A stretch of 64,000 nucleotides of DNA from Oxytricha trifallax (taxonomy: Eukaryota > Ciliophora > Spirotrichea > Sporadotrichida > Oxytrichidae). Positions 22,701 through 33,332 of the stretch are shown here, piece after piece; the stretch's first letter is position 1; each line of letters opens with the position of its first letter. The notes beneath the pieces are model-generated. The model was not told where the DNA came from, did no database searches, and saw only the letters and a list, made by a program, of their open reading frames with translations. The stretch spans positions 1 to 64,000 of the forward strand of contig ARYC01000715.1 of the NCBI GenBank assembly GCA_000711775.1. The letters run 5' to 3'. A program made the position numbers and the translations under genes.

Positions 22701-25700
22701 TTTCAAATATCTGCCAGAGGACTGTGAAACTCTAATTAAAGGAGTAGGGTAAGTCTTTTTAGCAGAGGGTATAATTATAAATTTACTGTCTCTCTATTAA
22801 ATAATGAGATTCTAATTTAATAACTATTAGATGGGATAAATGCGACAAAGGTTTAAAGTGTAACAAATGTCATACAACTGTTGAACGTCTCTACCATCCA
22901 GACAAGTACAAAAGAATCTTCTGTGATGTAAGTTAAATTTATGTTTTAATATATCCACAGAAATCAAGATGCAATAACTCAGAAATATGCGCTTTTAATC
23001 ACTCCTAAAAGGAAAAGCAATAAGCTTTGAAAGAATGCAAAAACTATAGAAGATAAGTAAAAGATTTACCAATTTAATTTTTTATTAAAAAAAGTGGACT
23101 TGAAAACTTTGCCAGATATAACTGATCTGTCGGATAAGCTTTTAGACTTTTACAGAGTCTAACTGTAAAATAACTTCAATGTGAGCAGCTTGAAATCAAG
23201 TATAATTGAAGATTGCCAAGATAACTAATCATCAGTAAGAGACAGCAGCAGCTCTTCTGCTAAAAGTCAGCAAACTTTTGAAAATCAATAGTTCGACCAA
23301 AATGACATGTTTCAAATTCAAATCTCACCTCCTCATTTAAATGAGGTTTAGTATAATCCACTCCTAAGTGCCAAAAACTCAAATGGTCACAAGCAAACTT
23401 CAAACTTAGATAAATGCTCACCAATGTTTTTACCTAGCTATAGGCCATAAATGGTGCACTAGGCACCATAAATGTAATAGCCTATAATGCATCAACCATT
23501 ACATAGTCATTCTCACTCTCAATAAATGCCTAATTTAATTAAGGATGAAATTATTCAAGTATTTTCTAACTTATTATTGATCAACAACGCTACCCCTCTA
23601 TTTATATTACACTCAAGCGCAATAGCAATATTCTTAGCATAACTAAATGATTCAATAGTAAATGATGTCAATCTAAAATTTCAATCTACTTTAGTACAAT
23701 CAACAGCTAGCTGCGTAACAAATGATGATGAAACAGCAAATACAATTTTAAAATGGAAATTCACCTCCTCAATAGCAAATTCAAGTAAATAACATGCAAT
23801 AGATTCAATTAATCACTAGTAATAACTTGTCATAAACATTACTCTAAAATAACTATCCTATCTTGGAGGAGAAAATTAAGGAAGGCGTGAAAATGTGTTA
23901 ATTATTATAAGTATTTTAATTCAATAAATGCAAGTGAACTTCTTTGAATATGGTGAAAATGACGATATGAAAACAAGAAACAGTACATTTTCAAAAGCTT
24001 CCGAAGGCAGAGAGGAAATCAAGAAAAACTGTGTTTCTTTCCTTGAAAAAGCCTTCATCCTTGAGTCAAAACCCCAAAATCCCTTAGTGAGGTTTATAAG
24101 TGCTTTGATTAGTAGGGTAAAAGTTGGGATTTTATTAAGATTAGTAGAGAAATTAGGCCAGTTTACAAAATGAGAAATAGAAATTAGCGATTTTTGGGGT
24201 CTATTTATGATGAGAAATATTTAGATTTACTGTTTAAAGCTTCGGTATGGTGCGATTATTAATATAGACTAACTCAAACAAGTGATGAATTATTGTGCGA
24301 TTGCAAAGCTATTGTGTAAGAAAGCTTCGACTGTAAGGCATCACTGCTTGATAGCTGTTTAGCATTTTAATTCTGGTTCTTGATAACTTCCTTTAAGAAA
24401 ATAAAAGTTCTCTTAGCAGCATATTGAATATCTCTGTGATTCTAAGACTCTTAAGTATTGGGCTCATTTCCAACTTGATTATCGAGCTGTAATGTTTCAT
24501 CGCAAGTTTCCTAACATGCGTATCTCACCATAGACTATCGCAAATATTTATTGAAGGAATGGTATTGCCTTCAAGACTGTTAATAGAGTGAAGAGAGTGA
24601 TTGACTTTACTCTGCCATTTTATAGTAATAATTTAAACTATATATATGTTTAAATGCAGAGGTCTATTGATAATAACATCAAGTTCATACACGCTGATGA
24701 AGCTGTGTTTACGTTCAACATCTTTATTAATAAGTATTGGTAGAAGAAGTACGATAATATAGAATTGTATGACTAAAAGGTTAAGGTTGTTACTCACGCA
24801 ATTTTGGATGCTATCAGAGAAGATTCAGGCTTAGAAACTTATGTTATTTCATCCTCGCTCTATTAAGGGAGAGCAGTATATAGAGTACTTACATAAGCTA
24901 AGAGATAAGTACAACGATCAAGAGATCATCCTGTTTGTTGATAACCTCTTAGTTCATAAGTCTAAGGAATCTAAAAAAGCTTATGAAGAGTTAAAGATAA
25001 CTCCTGTGTATAACGTTCCTTACAGTCCTCAGTTTAATGGAATAGAATTTTATTGGAGTTAGATTAAGACTCACTACAAGAAACTCTTGCTGTATCACCT
25101 ATTGATTGATCTACCAATCGACACAGTAGACTTAATACAGAGTAGTTGCAAGAGAGTGGGTAAAGAGTAGACTACGATATGTGCAAGGAAAGGAAGAATG
25201 AATGTTTATTCATAAGTGTTAGACTTAAATGAATGAATTATTTCACATATCAAACGAACTCTTAAATGGATTCGGCTTCTCTTTCTTTTTTACATATGAT
25301 GCTTTACTAGGATCAATGTTTCTTCTCTTTGTACCAGCATCAGCATCTATGTTCATTTAATAAGGCTTTTAAACTACATTATAAAGTCTATTACTAACTT
25401 AATGAATGGTTTGAGACTTTCTCTCTCTGTGAACCTTTACATTCTCTTTCATTAGGAAAATACCAGTTCCAGGTTTCCCTAAAAAGTTATAAATCAAAGC
25501 TTACTAGAGAAGTATGCTTCTTAAGCTCTGCTAGCCAAGTCTCGCTTATTAGTATTCTTGGCTTTTTTTAATCTTCAGGAGAAATAGAGTAGCGTTTCTT
25601 ATGAGCTTCTTCTATAATTTCTCTCAAATAATCCTTTTTTATTGTACCAAGAACATCAAAGAAGAAGTTTCTTTCAGGTAACTTATTTGAAAGTTACTTC

Positions 25701-28555
25701 TTACTGCCACTTCCTCATCTTTCATTGCATACTCGTAGAGATTTGCGACTGAAATCTCTGGGTAGTTAGGTATTTCAATAAGTTTGATTTCTTTGTTTTT
25801 AAAAGCTTTCTTCTCCTCGCACAGTATTGCTTTTAAAAATGATATTTTATTACCTTCCATCGTTGGAAGGAATAGACCAACTGTATACATCGTTGATTAA
25901 CATCAATTTATTTTACCATGCTAAGTAAGATATCGATAGAGATCCTCCTTGCTTCTGAATCTTGATATCATTTCTTGAGCCTCGACTCTTTTCATTTGAA
26001 CATTGAGTGATTCCATCTTTGTTCCTCTTCCTATTAATGAATTTCAAGTTTTAATTTATAGACTTTTGGATCCTATCCTTTAAAATCTTACTATTAAATA
26101 TGGCCATCTTATAGGAGGTCAACCCTGTAAAGATAAGTGGAGAAAGTTCTCAGAAGCTGTAACAAACTTCAGATATGGAGTTCCATTTTTATCAATTTAG
26201 TTCCATTTAATTAGTACTAAATTTGTTTAAATTTAAATAGTACCGGTACTAAATCCTTTTAAGTCTAATTGGTACCAATTTAATAGTGCCAAAACTTAAT
26301 TAGTACCTACATTTAATCCAGTGAGGTTTTAAAGGAAAAGTTCCAATCTGGTTCAAATTTAATTGGTACCAGTACCAATCTAAACTTTATCTGAGTTGGT
26401 ACCAGAATCAAAGTTATTAAGAGTACAATTACAAAAATTATTGTTATAAACTCAGTATAAATATGAAGTTTTAGAGCTGAGATCAAACCATCATTAATGC
26501 TGTAGTAACTCCTATATAGTCCAGTTATAGCTATAGAGGTGTTAAGAGCTTTATAATAGAAATTTAAATTTGAGTTTAAACATGGCGTTCTACTTAAATC
26601 GTAGAGCGGCACTTTAAGGAGCATGTCAATCAATGCTTAACTTTGGTTCAACCAAGAAACAAGAAGTTTTATATATATTGAGAGGGAGGCAGAGCTAAGA
26701 GCTCTTGAATTTGAAGCACAGGATTTTATTATATATGTTTAAATCATGAAACAGAAAGCTGAGATAGAAATTTAAACATTAATAAAATATATTGAGGAAG
26801 AAAAGAAACAGCTTCATATTTTAAAGATTAAAACTTTTGAATGCTAAGACTGCTAAAATTTATTCTCGACCGATTCCAGTTTGAAGAGACACATGAAAGA
26901 GGTTCACTCTGGGAAAGCTAAAGTGTATTTTAAGCATGATAAGGTTGATGGCAGGTACTAGTGCACGACTTGTGAGAAGTCTTATACTCACTCAGCTAAA
27001 GTTAAGAAGCATATGCAGAAGCATCACCTAAGTGAGTTCTTGATTTAAGATAAAGAGACTTAGAAATTAGTGCCCGCTAAAAGAAAATCTAATAATCTTG
27101 AGACTTAAAAAGAACAACAGAGAAGCTCAAGAGGCAGAAGCGAATAGAATTAATGAATCAACCTGCTGGTAAAGTCTTTTTAGCATGCTTTTAAGAGAGA
27201 GCCATGTATATTCCTGCACTTAATGCAGTAGACCTTAGCAGTTGTATTGAAAACTACTTACATATAAACGTACCTGCTAAAGCAAAACTCAAAGTGGTTG
27301 ATGACTATGCCTAAAAGGTATATCCTTTCAGCTATCTCCATAAAAAAGAGCAGTATTGAAATGAGTTTACTAAGGAATATTATGTACTTAGAGAGGCTCA
27401 GAAAAAAGATTGAAAGAATTTGCATTTTAGGGTTTGGTTTCATCGCACTAAGGCTAAAGAAGTTTGAAATGACTCTCCAAGATTATCTATATTAAAACAG
27501 ATTCCCAGATGAATTGAATGATATTCAATCTATTATGATATAGGGTGTTTAGGAACTTCACGAGCTTGGATACGATCATCGTTCATAGAGATTTGAAGCC
27601 TGAAAATGTTATTCTAAACCTTTGCCCTTTAGAAGTAGTCGTAATCGATTTTAATAGAGCCTTAAGATAAGAGATTGTAATCTTAGCAAAGGTTCTTGGT
27701 ACTCCAGGTTACTTCCCAATCAGAAAGAAATGGACTAATGGCTCTATTTAGTGGGATGTTTGGGCAGTAGCTGCAATAATATTAGAGTGTGATATGGAAT
27801 GCATGACTTACATTAATACAAAATATGAAAAATAATCAATAAATCTAGCTGAGAAGCACATATATGCTAAGAAATAAAGAAGATTGTAGAGAAGATAATA
27901 GTTAAGAGCTCCTGCATATCCAAGAAAATCCTTAGAAGATATCCTTGAACCACTAAAGAAAGCGAGATTCAAGAGATACAACAAAGACAAGCAAGTAAAA
28001 TTCGTTTGATATAATTAAACAAATAATCATTAAATACATATTAAAGTCTCATTAAACTGGCCTAATTTCTCTAATAACTAACCCTAATAAAACCCCAACT
28101 TTACCCTACTAATCAAAGCACTTATAAACCTCACTAAGGGGTTTTGAGGTTTTGAGTCAAACCCTATAAACTTCTTGAATCCTTTAGACGAAGAAGAAAA
28201 TGCCTATGGCACTCCAAACGCTGCTGGAAGACTGAACAGGCAGCCAAGCGGAAAATCTCCTTCAAATTTTGCCTCACCCATCATACTGGACTTTTTGGAA
28301 GACGACAACTTCTTCTAAGTCGATGAGGCAAGAACGAAAAGCAAAACTGAGTTTGCTAGGAGAGATCGCTAAGAGTCTTAGGATTCAAATAATGAAGATT
28401 TCACACTTATAGGGGATGCTCAAGACTATCTCAATTCTATCCTACCAAATAATTCTATCTAATTTAAGAAGCACTCTCAATCAGTAAGAATTATCCTAAA
28501 TTTTTTTATCTTTTATTTTTAGCGTTTCTCATTCTCTAATCAGAAGAGAAGATGA
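19787..28555 (+). CDS. Unkempt-like tandem CCCH zinc-finger protein, split by two transposons
   Basis: The recognisable core is FYMFKYKSSWCPNKKDSHD, then CIYAHHTRDFRRPPDIFKYL, then a second finger block with TTVERLYHPDKYKRIFC and a third with EICAFNHSQ. This is the tandem CCCH array of Unkempt/plant TZF-type RNA-binding proteins. GT-AG introns of 33-40 nt join the exons (for example 35 nt inside FYMFK|YK). One intron (20626-22451) holds a 1782-bp transposon. The C-terminal half is Q-rich, then resumes after the 4.1-kb TBE as ILESNPINFLNPLDEEENAYG and ends FSFSNQKRR at TGA 28553-28555. Precise TBE removal leaves one pointer and keeps the frame. A long 5' part (TVIPCGREDGKNSEEEMPFE..., VAYNLNKTPYYLCNF) has no domain I know, and one intron edge there is uncertain. 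Confidence 0.8.
20658..22439. mobile_element. 1782-bp non-coding DNA transposon/IES inside an intron, 6-bp TSD
   Basis: CATATT flanks the element at 20652-20657 and 22440-22445. The ends are TGTTCTGAC and GTCAGAACA, and near-perfect inverted repeats extend about 450 bp inward on both sides (compare 20755-21105 with 22025-22370). Close to each tip are long C-runs (left) or G-runs (right). The middle is AT-rich with no ORF. Removing the element and one CATATT leaves a typical 38-nt intron, GTAACTC...CTAAC...AATAG, whose flanking phase matches the CCCH-protein frame. It may be excised as an IES or spliced out with the intron. Confidence 0.88.
24170..25236 (+). pseudogene. TBE transposase (IS630/Tc1/mariner DDE), frame-broken
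   Basis: The product is about 355 codons, the size of the known 42-kDa TBE transposase. A helix-turn-helix region (RISPQTIANIY) precedes the catalytic core: first Asp in FIHADEAVF, second in ILFVDNLLVHK, and Glu in SPQFNGIEFYW. There are 34 residues between the second Asp and the Glu (DD34E, Tc1-like). An in-frame TGA near 24552 and frameshifts near 24410 and 24840 interrupt it, so this copy would not make an intact enzyme unless these are read errors. Its stop lies 7 bp from the stop of the convergent ORF. Confidence 0.85.
25243..25890 (-). pseudogene. TBE second ORF (22-kDa class), convergent with the transposase
   Basis: Starts MYTVGLFLPTMEGNKISF, continues KEIKLIEIPNYPEISVANLY and ends KEKPNPFKSSFDM at TGA 25243-25245. 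Frame changes near 25690 and again in the last third show at least two disruptions. Position, strand and size match the 22-kDa TBE ORF, whose function is not known to me. No domain is recognisable. Confidence 0.7.
26160..26420. repeat. Dispersed AATTGGTACC-type motifs inside the TBE
   Basis: Between the second and third TBE ORFs the motifs TTTAATTAGTAC, TCTAATTGGTACCA and TTTAATTGGTACCA recur irregularly about six times within 250 bp. They are GTAC-centred and partly palindromic. They could be regulatory or transposase-binding sites, or a decayed tandem repeat. Confidence 0.4.
26660..28009 (+). pseudogene. TBE third ORF (57-kDa class): C2H2 zinc fingers plus kinase-like domain
   Basis: An N-terminal coiled region (EREAELRALEFEAQDF) leads to two C2H2 fingers (FECQDCQNLFSTDSSLKRHM and CTTCEKSYTHSAKVKKHM). 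The second half has a kinase catalytic loop IVHRDLKPENV, DFN in place of DFG, then VLGTPGYFP and WDVWAVAAII, ending at TGA 28007-28009. The glycine loop is not evident. At least one frame break lies between about 27160 and 27540. The zinc-finger/kinase combination is the hallmark of the TBE 57-kDa protein. It belongs to the transposon, not to the host gene around it. Confidence 0.85.
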
Positions 28556-28945
28556 GCAATTTGATTTGAAAGGACTTCATAAATGATAATATTTTCATTC
28601 TTAAGAGTAAATAGTAACCAATTAAACTTAGCTATACCTTCCTATTCGACTAGATTGCTGATTGATCTTCTACTATCTAAGTTTATATACTTGGCTTTGA
28701 CTATCATGTTTTAAAGCTAATTTTTATAGTAACTATAGATAGATAGGGAATTATCAGACAATCTTATCTTATAGAAGGCAAACCATCTAAATAAATCAAA
28801 TTTAATTTAAATGAATTAATTTTCATTAAATACATCTAAAACACTATTCTTGTTTTTTTACAAAGCAAGTGTGCTCGAAGCTATTTTAATTTGTATAATA
28901 ATTTGAATTATAATTTGTTATAATAAATTAAGCGTTGCAGTTGTA
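28556..28945. other. Intergenic region without gene signal
   Basis: 390 bp between the stop of the CCCH gene and the start of the DRC12-like gene, both on the + strand. AT-rich and without protein-like frames on either strand. Confidence 0.4.
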
Positions 28946-29796
28946 ATGGGTGGAAAAAAGAAAGCAGCTAAGAAAGGAGATGGCGATGACAAATACGATC
29001 CAGCTCAGATGACAATTATACTCTCAGCTCAAGTCTAATCCTTGAAGGAGCGTCTCGTTCTAGAATAAGAACGCAAAGATAAGAGTCGCTCCACAGAGGA
29101 AAATATTCGATAGAGAGAAAGAGAGATGTGCGAAGGGCTAGAAGAGCAGCAGTCGAAAACTAAGTTAGTTGTCAATGAAATGACAGAGCAATACAAGCGC
29201 ATGGAGAAAGATTTATAGGAGAAAATTACCAAACTACATACTCATGTTACAGGCCAAGAAGATAATATACAATTTAAGTCATTTTTTAATTCCATCCTAT
29301 CCTTCCCTCACTAAAAACACTACTTTATGTGAGAAAAAAAATAGTTTAGGAATAAGTTAAATTTCTTCTTTACTACAAAGCTCATACAGTTTTAAATTTA
29401 ATTAAGATTTAATTAACTATAAAATCTTATATTGAAATATCTTCATTGATTTAAGAATTAATTCGCAACTATAACTTATCAAATTTCACCTAGGTATATT
29501 AAAAATATAAAAACGAATTAGTTTTTTGGGTAAGATATATAATAAGCATAATACAACAAATGAAACACGATCTATAGAGATTAAATAACGATAAAGAAGA
29601 AATGATATAATAGAAGGATGAAGAAATTAGGGAGTTAAAGAAACGTATAGATGAAATGAGTAGCGACTTTGCTGAAATGCTTAAGGACACTCTAACTAAG
29701 ATGCAAGAGAGAATCGAATTCGCTAATAAATAATGGGAAGATGATAACGATGCTAATATGCTCAAGAAGTTCGAAGAAATGGCTGCAGGTAGATGA
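28946..29796 (+). CDS. DRC12: DRC12/CCDC153-like axonemal coiled-coil protein
   Basis: Starts MGGKKKAAKKGDGDDKYDP, a lysine-rich N-terminus as in CCDC153, followed by one long coiled coil (QVQSLKERLVLEQERKDK, MTEQYKRMEKDLQEKITKL) and a tail MSSDFAEMLKDTLTKMQERI, WEDDNDANMLKKFEEMAAGR. The M/ADFxEMLxDTLxKMxxRI pattern and size fit this dynein regulatory complex subunit of motile cilia. A 284-bp IES with pointer ATACAA splits the coiled coil; removing it restores the heptad frame. Stop is TGA 29794-29796. The assignment rests on overall similarity, so a related coiled-coil protein is possible. Confidence 0.7.
29267..29550. other. 284-bp IES, pointer ATACAA
   Basis: ATACAA occurs at 29267-29272 and 29551-29556. 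Joining through one copy gives GQEDNIQQMKHDLQRLNNDK in frame. The segment is AT-rich with several TGAs in frame and no GT-AG pair that would restore the frame. Confidence 0.75.
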
Positions 29797-29955
29797 AAAG
29801 AAAATAAATCATCATTAGATAAATGTAAATGCAAATAGAAAAATAAAAGAACATTGATTATTTATATAAATTCATATAAATTAAGAAATTCTTGTTGGTG
29901 ACATTTCATTGAATGTTTGATACAAATATTAATGAAATAATTACAGATATTTTTA

Positions 29956-32241
29956 TCATTTAACTTTAAATTTTACAATATGTGACTCCCAATTCACGAA
30001 GTTTTCCTTACTTACTTTATGAAGCTGATCAAATTTCATCTCAACTAGAACTTCTTAATTCAGTGAAATGCTGCTACTGCCTTAGTCTTTACTCTATGTC
30101 ATAATGTTATGAATACTTGAAGTTGACTTTCGATCAAGCTATATCCCAGTTGTTCCAACATATTTAATTGTTGATGGCTTTAGCATCAAATGAAACTGTC
30201 TCTAATTTTATTCAAAAGGAATGAATACACTATCTTAAGAAAAGTATTTGTTTATTGACACTGATTTGAAAAATGCCTCACCAATTTGGTCGGTTTAAAC
30301 TTTTTCAAAGTCACAAGAGACATTGAAAACCTTTTTATCTTCATCAAAATTTAGTTCAAGACATTGGCCTACTTTCTCGGTTAAATTCCCTTAAAATCTT
30401 TGATATTTTAGCATTTCTTAGACATATTGAAAAGGTACTTCTAGCAATCCAATTTAAACACCAGTTTCATCGTTAAGTTAATAGCAAAAGTTTTTGTAAG
30501 TAATGATAGTAGATCCAGAAATACCCATTTGCTTTAAGATCAAGTAAGATTTCTTTAAGAAATTTTCTTGAATCTAATCCATTTACTTAGATTGAATAGG
30601 GAAAATAGTATTGTTCTTAATTTTAAACTTTATCTGAAATATATCAGTGTTCTGGGAGTCTATTTACTAATAAAAGTGATCTATTGAACTCTTGACCTAG
30701 AAAAAATAAACTTAAGAGTATACTTACAATTTAATGCCAATTTTCAATTCCATTCTAAAGATAGTTTAGCATAGTACTTAAGTCTAAGTAATATTTTATC
30801 ATTCTTCCATTTTTAGGATCATACACTTTAACATAAGGTGCTCTACAAAAAAGCTATGTAAAAATCCTGCTTAAGTTGCTTACTTTATTCTTACAAAAAA
30901 TGAGTCTGCTAGTACTTTTACTCTTCCATGTATAGTTCTATAATTTTTTCTTGCCTCAATCAAATGACATTTATCATATAGTCTCTTAATTAGTTTCTCT
31001 TGATCTATGTGAAATCTTTTATCATTTCTATATTCAAGAACTTCAAAAATCCCTTGCGCTAAATCTATCTCTTAATAAAGCATCGACTGAAACGATTACT
31101 AAGGATGAACTTTAATCTTTTGAATAATATCTCCATTTAAATTTAAAAAGTGCATTTATATTCCCTTTAAACTAAAATTAACTTTCTACGAGTTACTCAA
31201 TGTAATAACACGCTTTAGTTGCATTCTGTTTCTTTTTATTGGACTTGTTAATCCAGAATTATTTTTACTTCCTTTCATTAAAGTGTATTTTAAGTCAGTC
31301 ATATCCATAAAAGGATTTATGAGCATTTACTTTAAATTACTTATATTTTCAATATGCTGAGTTACTATTCTCTTGAAAGGAGACCTTGGATCTTAATTAG
31401 TGTTTGTGCATTTTTTCACTTTTAAAGTTGAGTCCATGTTAATAGATTAAGAAGGTTAAGTCTATTAAAACATTGTCATTAAAGGAGATTAAGAGAATTG
31501 ACCCTACTTTTATCGTAAAAGTCTTGAAGGATTTTTAATTTGAATAGCTTTATAGTTAATTTCATGCTGTGACATCTTTCTATTAATAGCATAATTCTAA
31601 GGAAGAGTCTGAAAACTTTAAGTTTAAGTCAATTAAAGAAAATCTGAGCTACTAGCGTTGAATCTATTTTCAGCAATCTAGTTTTTCATTTCTTCCTCAG
31701 CTTAATTTATGAAAAACTAAACTCTTTTTTATGGAAAAGCACTTTCTCTATTCTTGTTTGCAGGACTAACTACAAATCTCTAAATATTAAATTTACTCTT
31801 TAATTCATCGATTCTCTTAGAAAAATTTTGTTCTTTGATACTATGAGGGTTGAACCTTTATTTAAAGAACGTAAGACTGGAATTTTTATTCAAATTTGCT
31901 GTAGAATTTTCTACAAGTGAACTTTGTCCTATAGAGATCCTTGGAAGAGAAGGCTTCATTTACATAGATTAAATTTGTGGAGAATCTTGTAAGAGTATGG
32001 AGTAGTTACTCTGTATGTTATACTGAGATTGAAAATCGTTGTTATTGTTTGGGCTTAGTACATTGAATAGTGATTAATTATTTAATAATATAGATCCATC
32101 TCCTGGAGCCTATATTACTATCTTTGAGGACTATTCCCCTCTTAATGGATTTACAGCGAGAATTCTTGACTAACTATAATTCCTGAAGTGTCTTTTCTTT
32201 TGGCTTTAGGATTGAGATTATGCTAAAGAACTGAATATCAT
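29956..32241 (-). CDS. Q/S-rich hypothetical protein
   Basis: Starts MIFSSLAQSQSQSQKKRHF (ATG complementary to 32239-32241) and is open for more than 370 codons. GT-AG introns of about 40-50 nt follow (after VLADSFF and after IENWHQI), and the ORF ends VNWESHIVKFKVK at TGA 29956-29958. The central and C-terminal parts are less repetitive (APYVKVYDPKNGRMIKYYLD; LNDETGVQIGLLEVPFQYV) and may fold, but I recognise no family. It is divergent from the gene at 32302, with 60 bp between the two start codons. Confidence 0.65.
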
Positions 32242-32301
32242 TTTATTTTTATAATTATAATTATATTAAAAGATAATTAATTTTATTGATATCCCGCAAA
32301 T

Positions 32302-33257
32302 ATGAGATCTATGAAACTCTTAAAGCTGCTTCCAACTTAAGATTAAAATGATATCTAGATAAATATTGATAAGCCAACTCCTACTCATAAGATATTTCCT
32401 AAACACCTTGAATATATAGTGTTTATTATATTCAAATAAATATTTAAGTCATAAGTTATTATAATTTTAAGCTAGGAATTAAAAAGGGAATAAAAATGTT
32501 TATATATGGAAAATATAGAATATTTTACCCCTCTTGAATAGATATCAACCAGATTAGTATGCAATAAATTTTAGGACCTTGAAAGAACTGTGATTTAAGA
32601 TTTAAAGCAGATTTTACAAGATAATCAGAAAGGACAGCACGTCTAAACTACCCTTGTTTTTGCTTCTCCCAACGATAAATCAAGAAACCAATCAATTGAA
32701 GGAAAAGCTAGTGTCACTTCTAATTCTTCGAATGGTTCTTAAAGTAGATTGATGTTTGCAAGATAAGATAAACTCACATCAGGATCTTTTAACTTTGCCA
32801 CACCCTCTAAAAGAACTCCTTCGAGTTACTAAGAAGTCAATCGAAATGGTAAAGGAATGATTCCCTAGAAGAGAAAGTAAGTAACATCTTGCAATTAATA
32901 GTTTAATTTAGATATGAAGAAATAAGTCATAGTCATGATAAGCGAAGTAACTCAAGATAATTCTAAAACGAAACTTCAAAGAGAAAAATCACTGACTATG
33001 GAATGCTAACACCACAAAAATCTCAGCGATTTTCTGATGATGTAATGTCAACAAATTCTGCTACCTCTAGTATTCGATCTCCTTCCTCCTTCATGATGGA
33101 TGATAATCAATAAAATTAATCATAAATGAATCCTCCTTAGAGGAGACAAAATGCCTTGTTATATATGCCTTCAAGAGACTAATCACTTCTGAGAAACATT
33201 CGTCGAACTCAATAAGAAAGTGCATCAATTTTAGCACAACTCAGATCATTTAACTGA
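32302..33257 (+). CDS. S/Q-rich hypothetical protein
   Basis: Starts MRSMKLLKLLPTQDQNDIQI. An intron near 32420-32520 leads to an open exon with QISTRLVCNKFQDLERTV and long serine-rich stretches. A 34-nt intron (about 32879-32914) and a final exon ending SASILAQLRSFN at TGA 33255-33257 complete it. Predicted disordered, with many SP/TP sites (a possible kinase substrate), but no domain. It shares a 60-bp divergent promoter region with the minus-strand gene. Confidence 0.6.
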
Positions 33258-33332
33258 TATATTTATTTCATAACATAGACAGAATAAATAAGTATATAAA
33301 TTTGATAATTTATAAGAAAATGAAGTTTTTAT

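Larger units (their letters stand above)
24067..28154. mobile_element. Complete TBE-type (telomere-bearing element) transposon, AGT target duplication
   Basis: 4088 bp. The ends start CAAAACCCCAAAATCCC (left) and, read inward, CAAAACCTCAAAACCCC (right), both near-telomeric C4A4. TIRs of about 100 bp follow (CTTAGTGAGGTTTATAAGTG...). AGT is duplicated at 24064-24066 and 28155-28157, and the wider direct repeat TTGAGTCAAA (24061-24070; 28152-28161) can act as the excision pointer. Three ORFs match the known TBE set in order: a DDE transposase, a convergent small ORF, and a C2H2 zinc-finger/kinase ORF. TBEs are germline-limited in Oxytricha-type ciliates, which is strong evidence that this is micronuclear DNA. 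Confidence 0.95.

Noticed and set aside
24841..25062. A short host gene with a DDE-like domain
   Set aside because: It is the 3' part of the frame-broken TBE transposase, inside the TBE boundaries.
27540..28009. A host protein kinase gene
   Set aside because: The kinase-like sequence lies inside the TBE and follows the C2H2 fingers, matching the TBE 57-kDa ORF.
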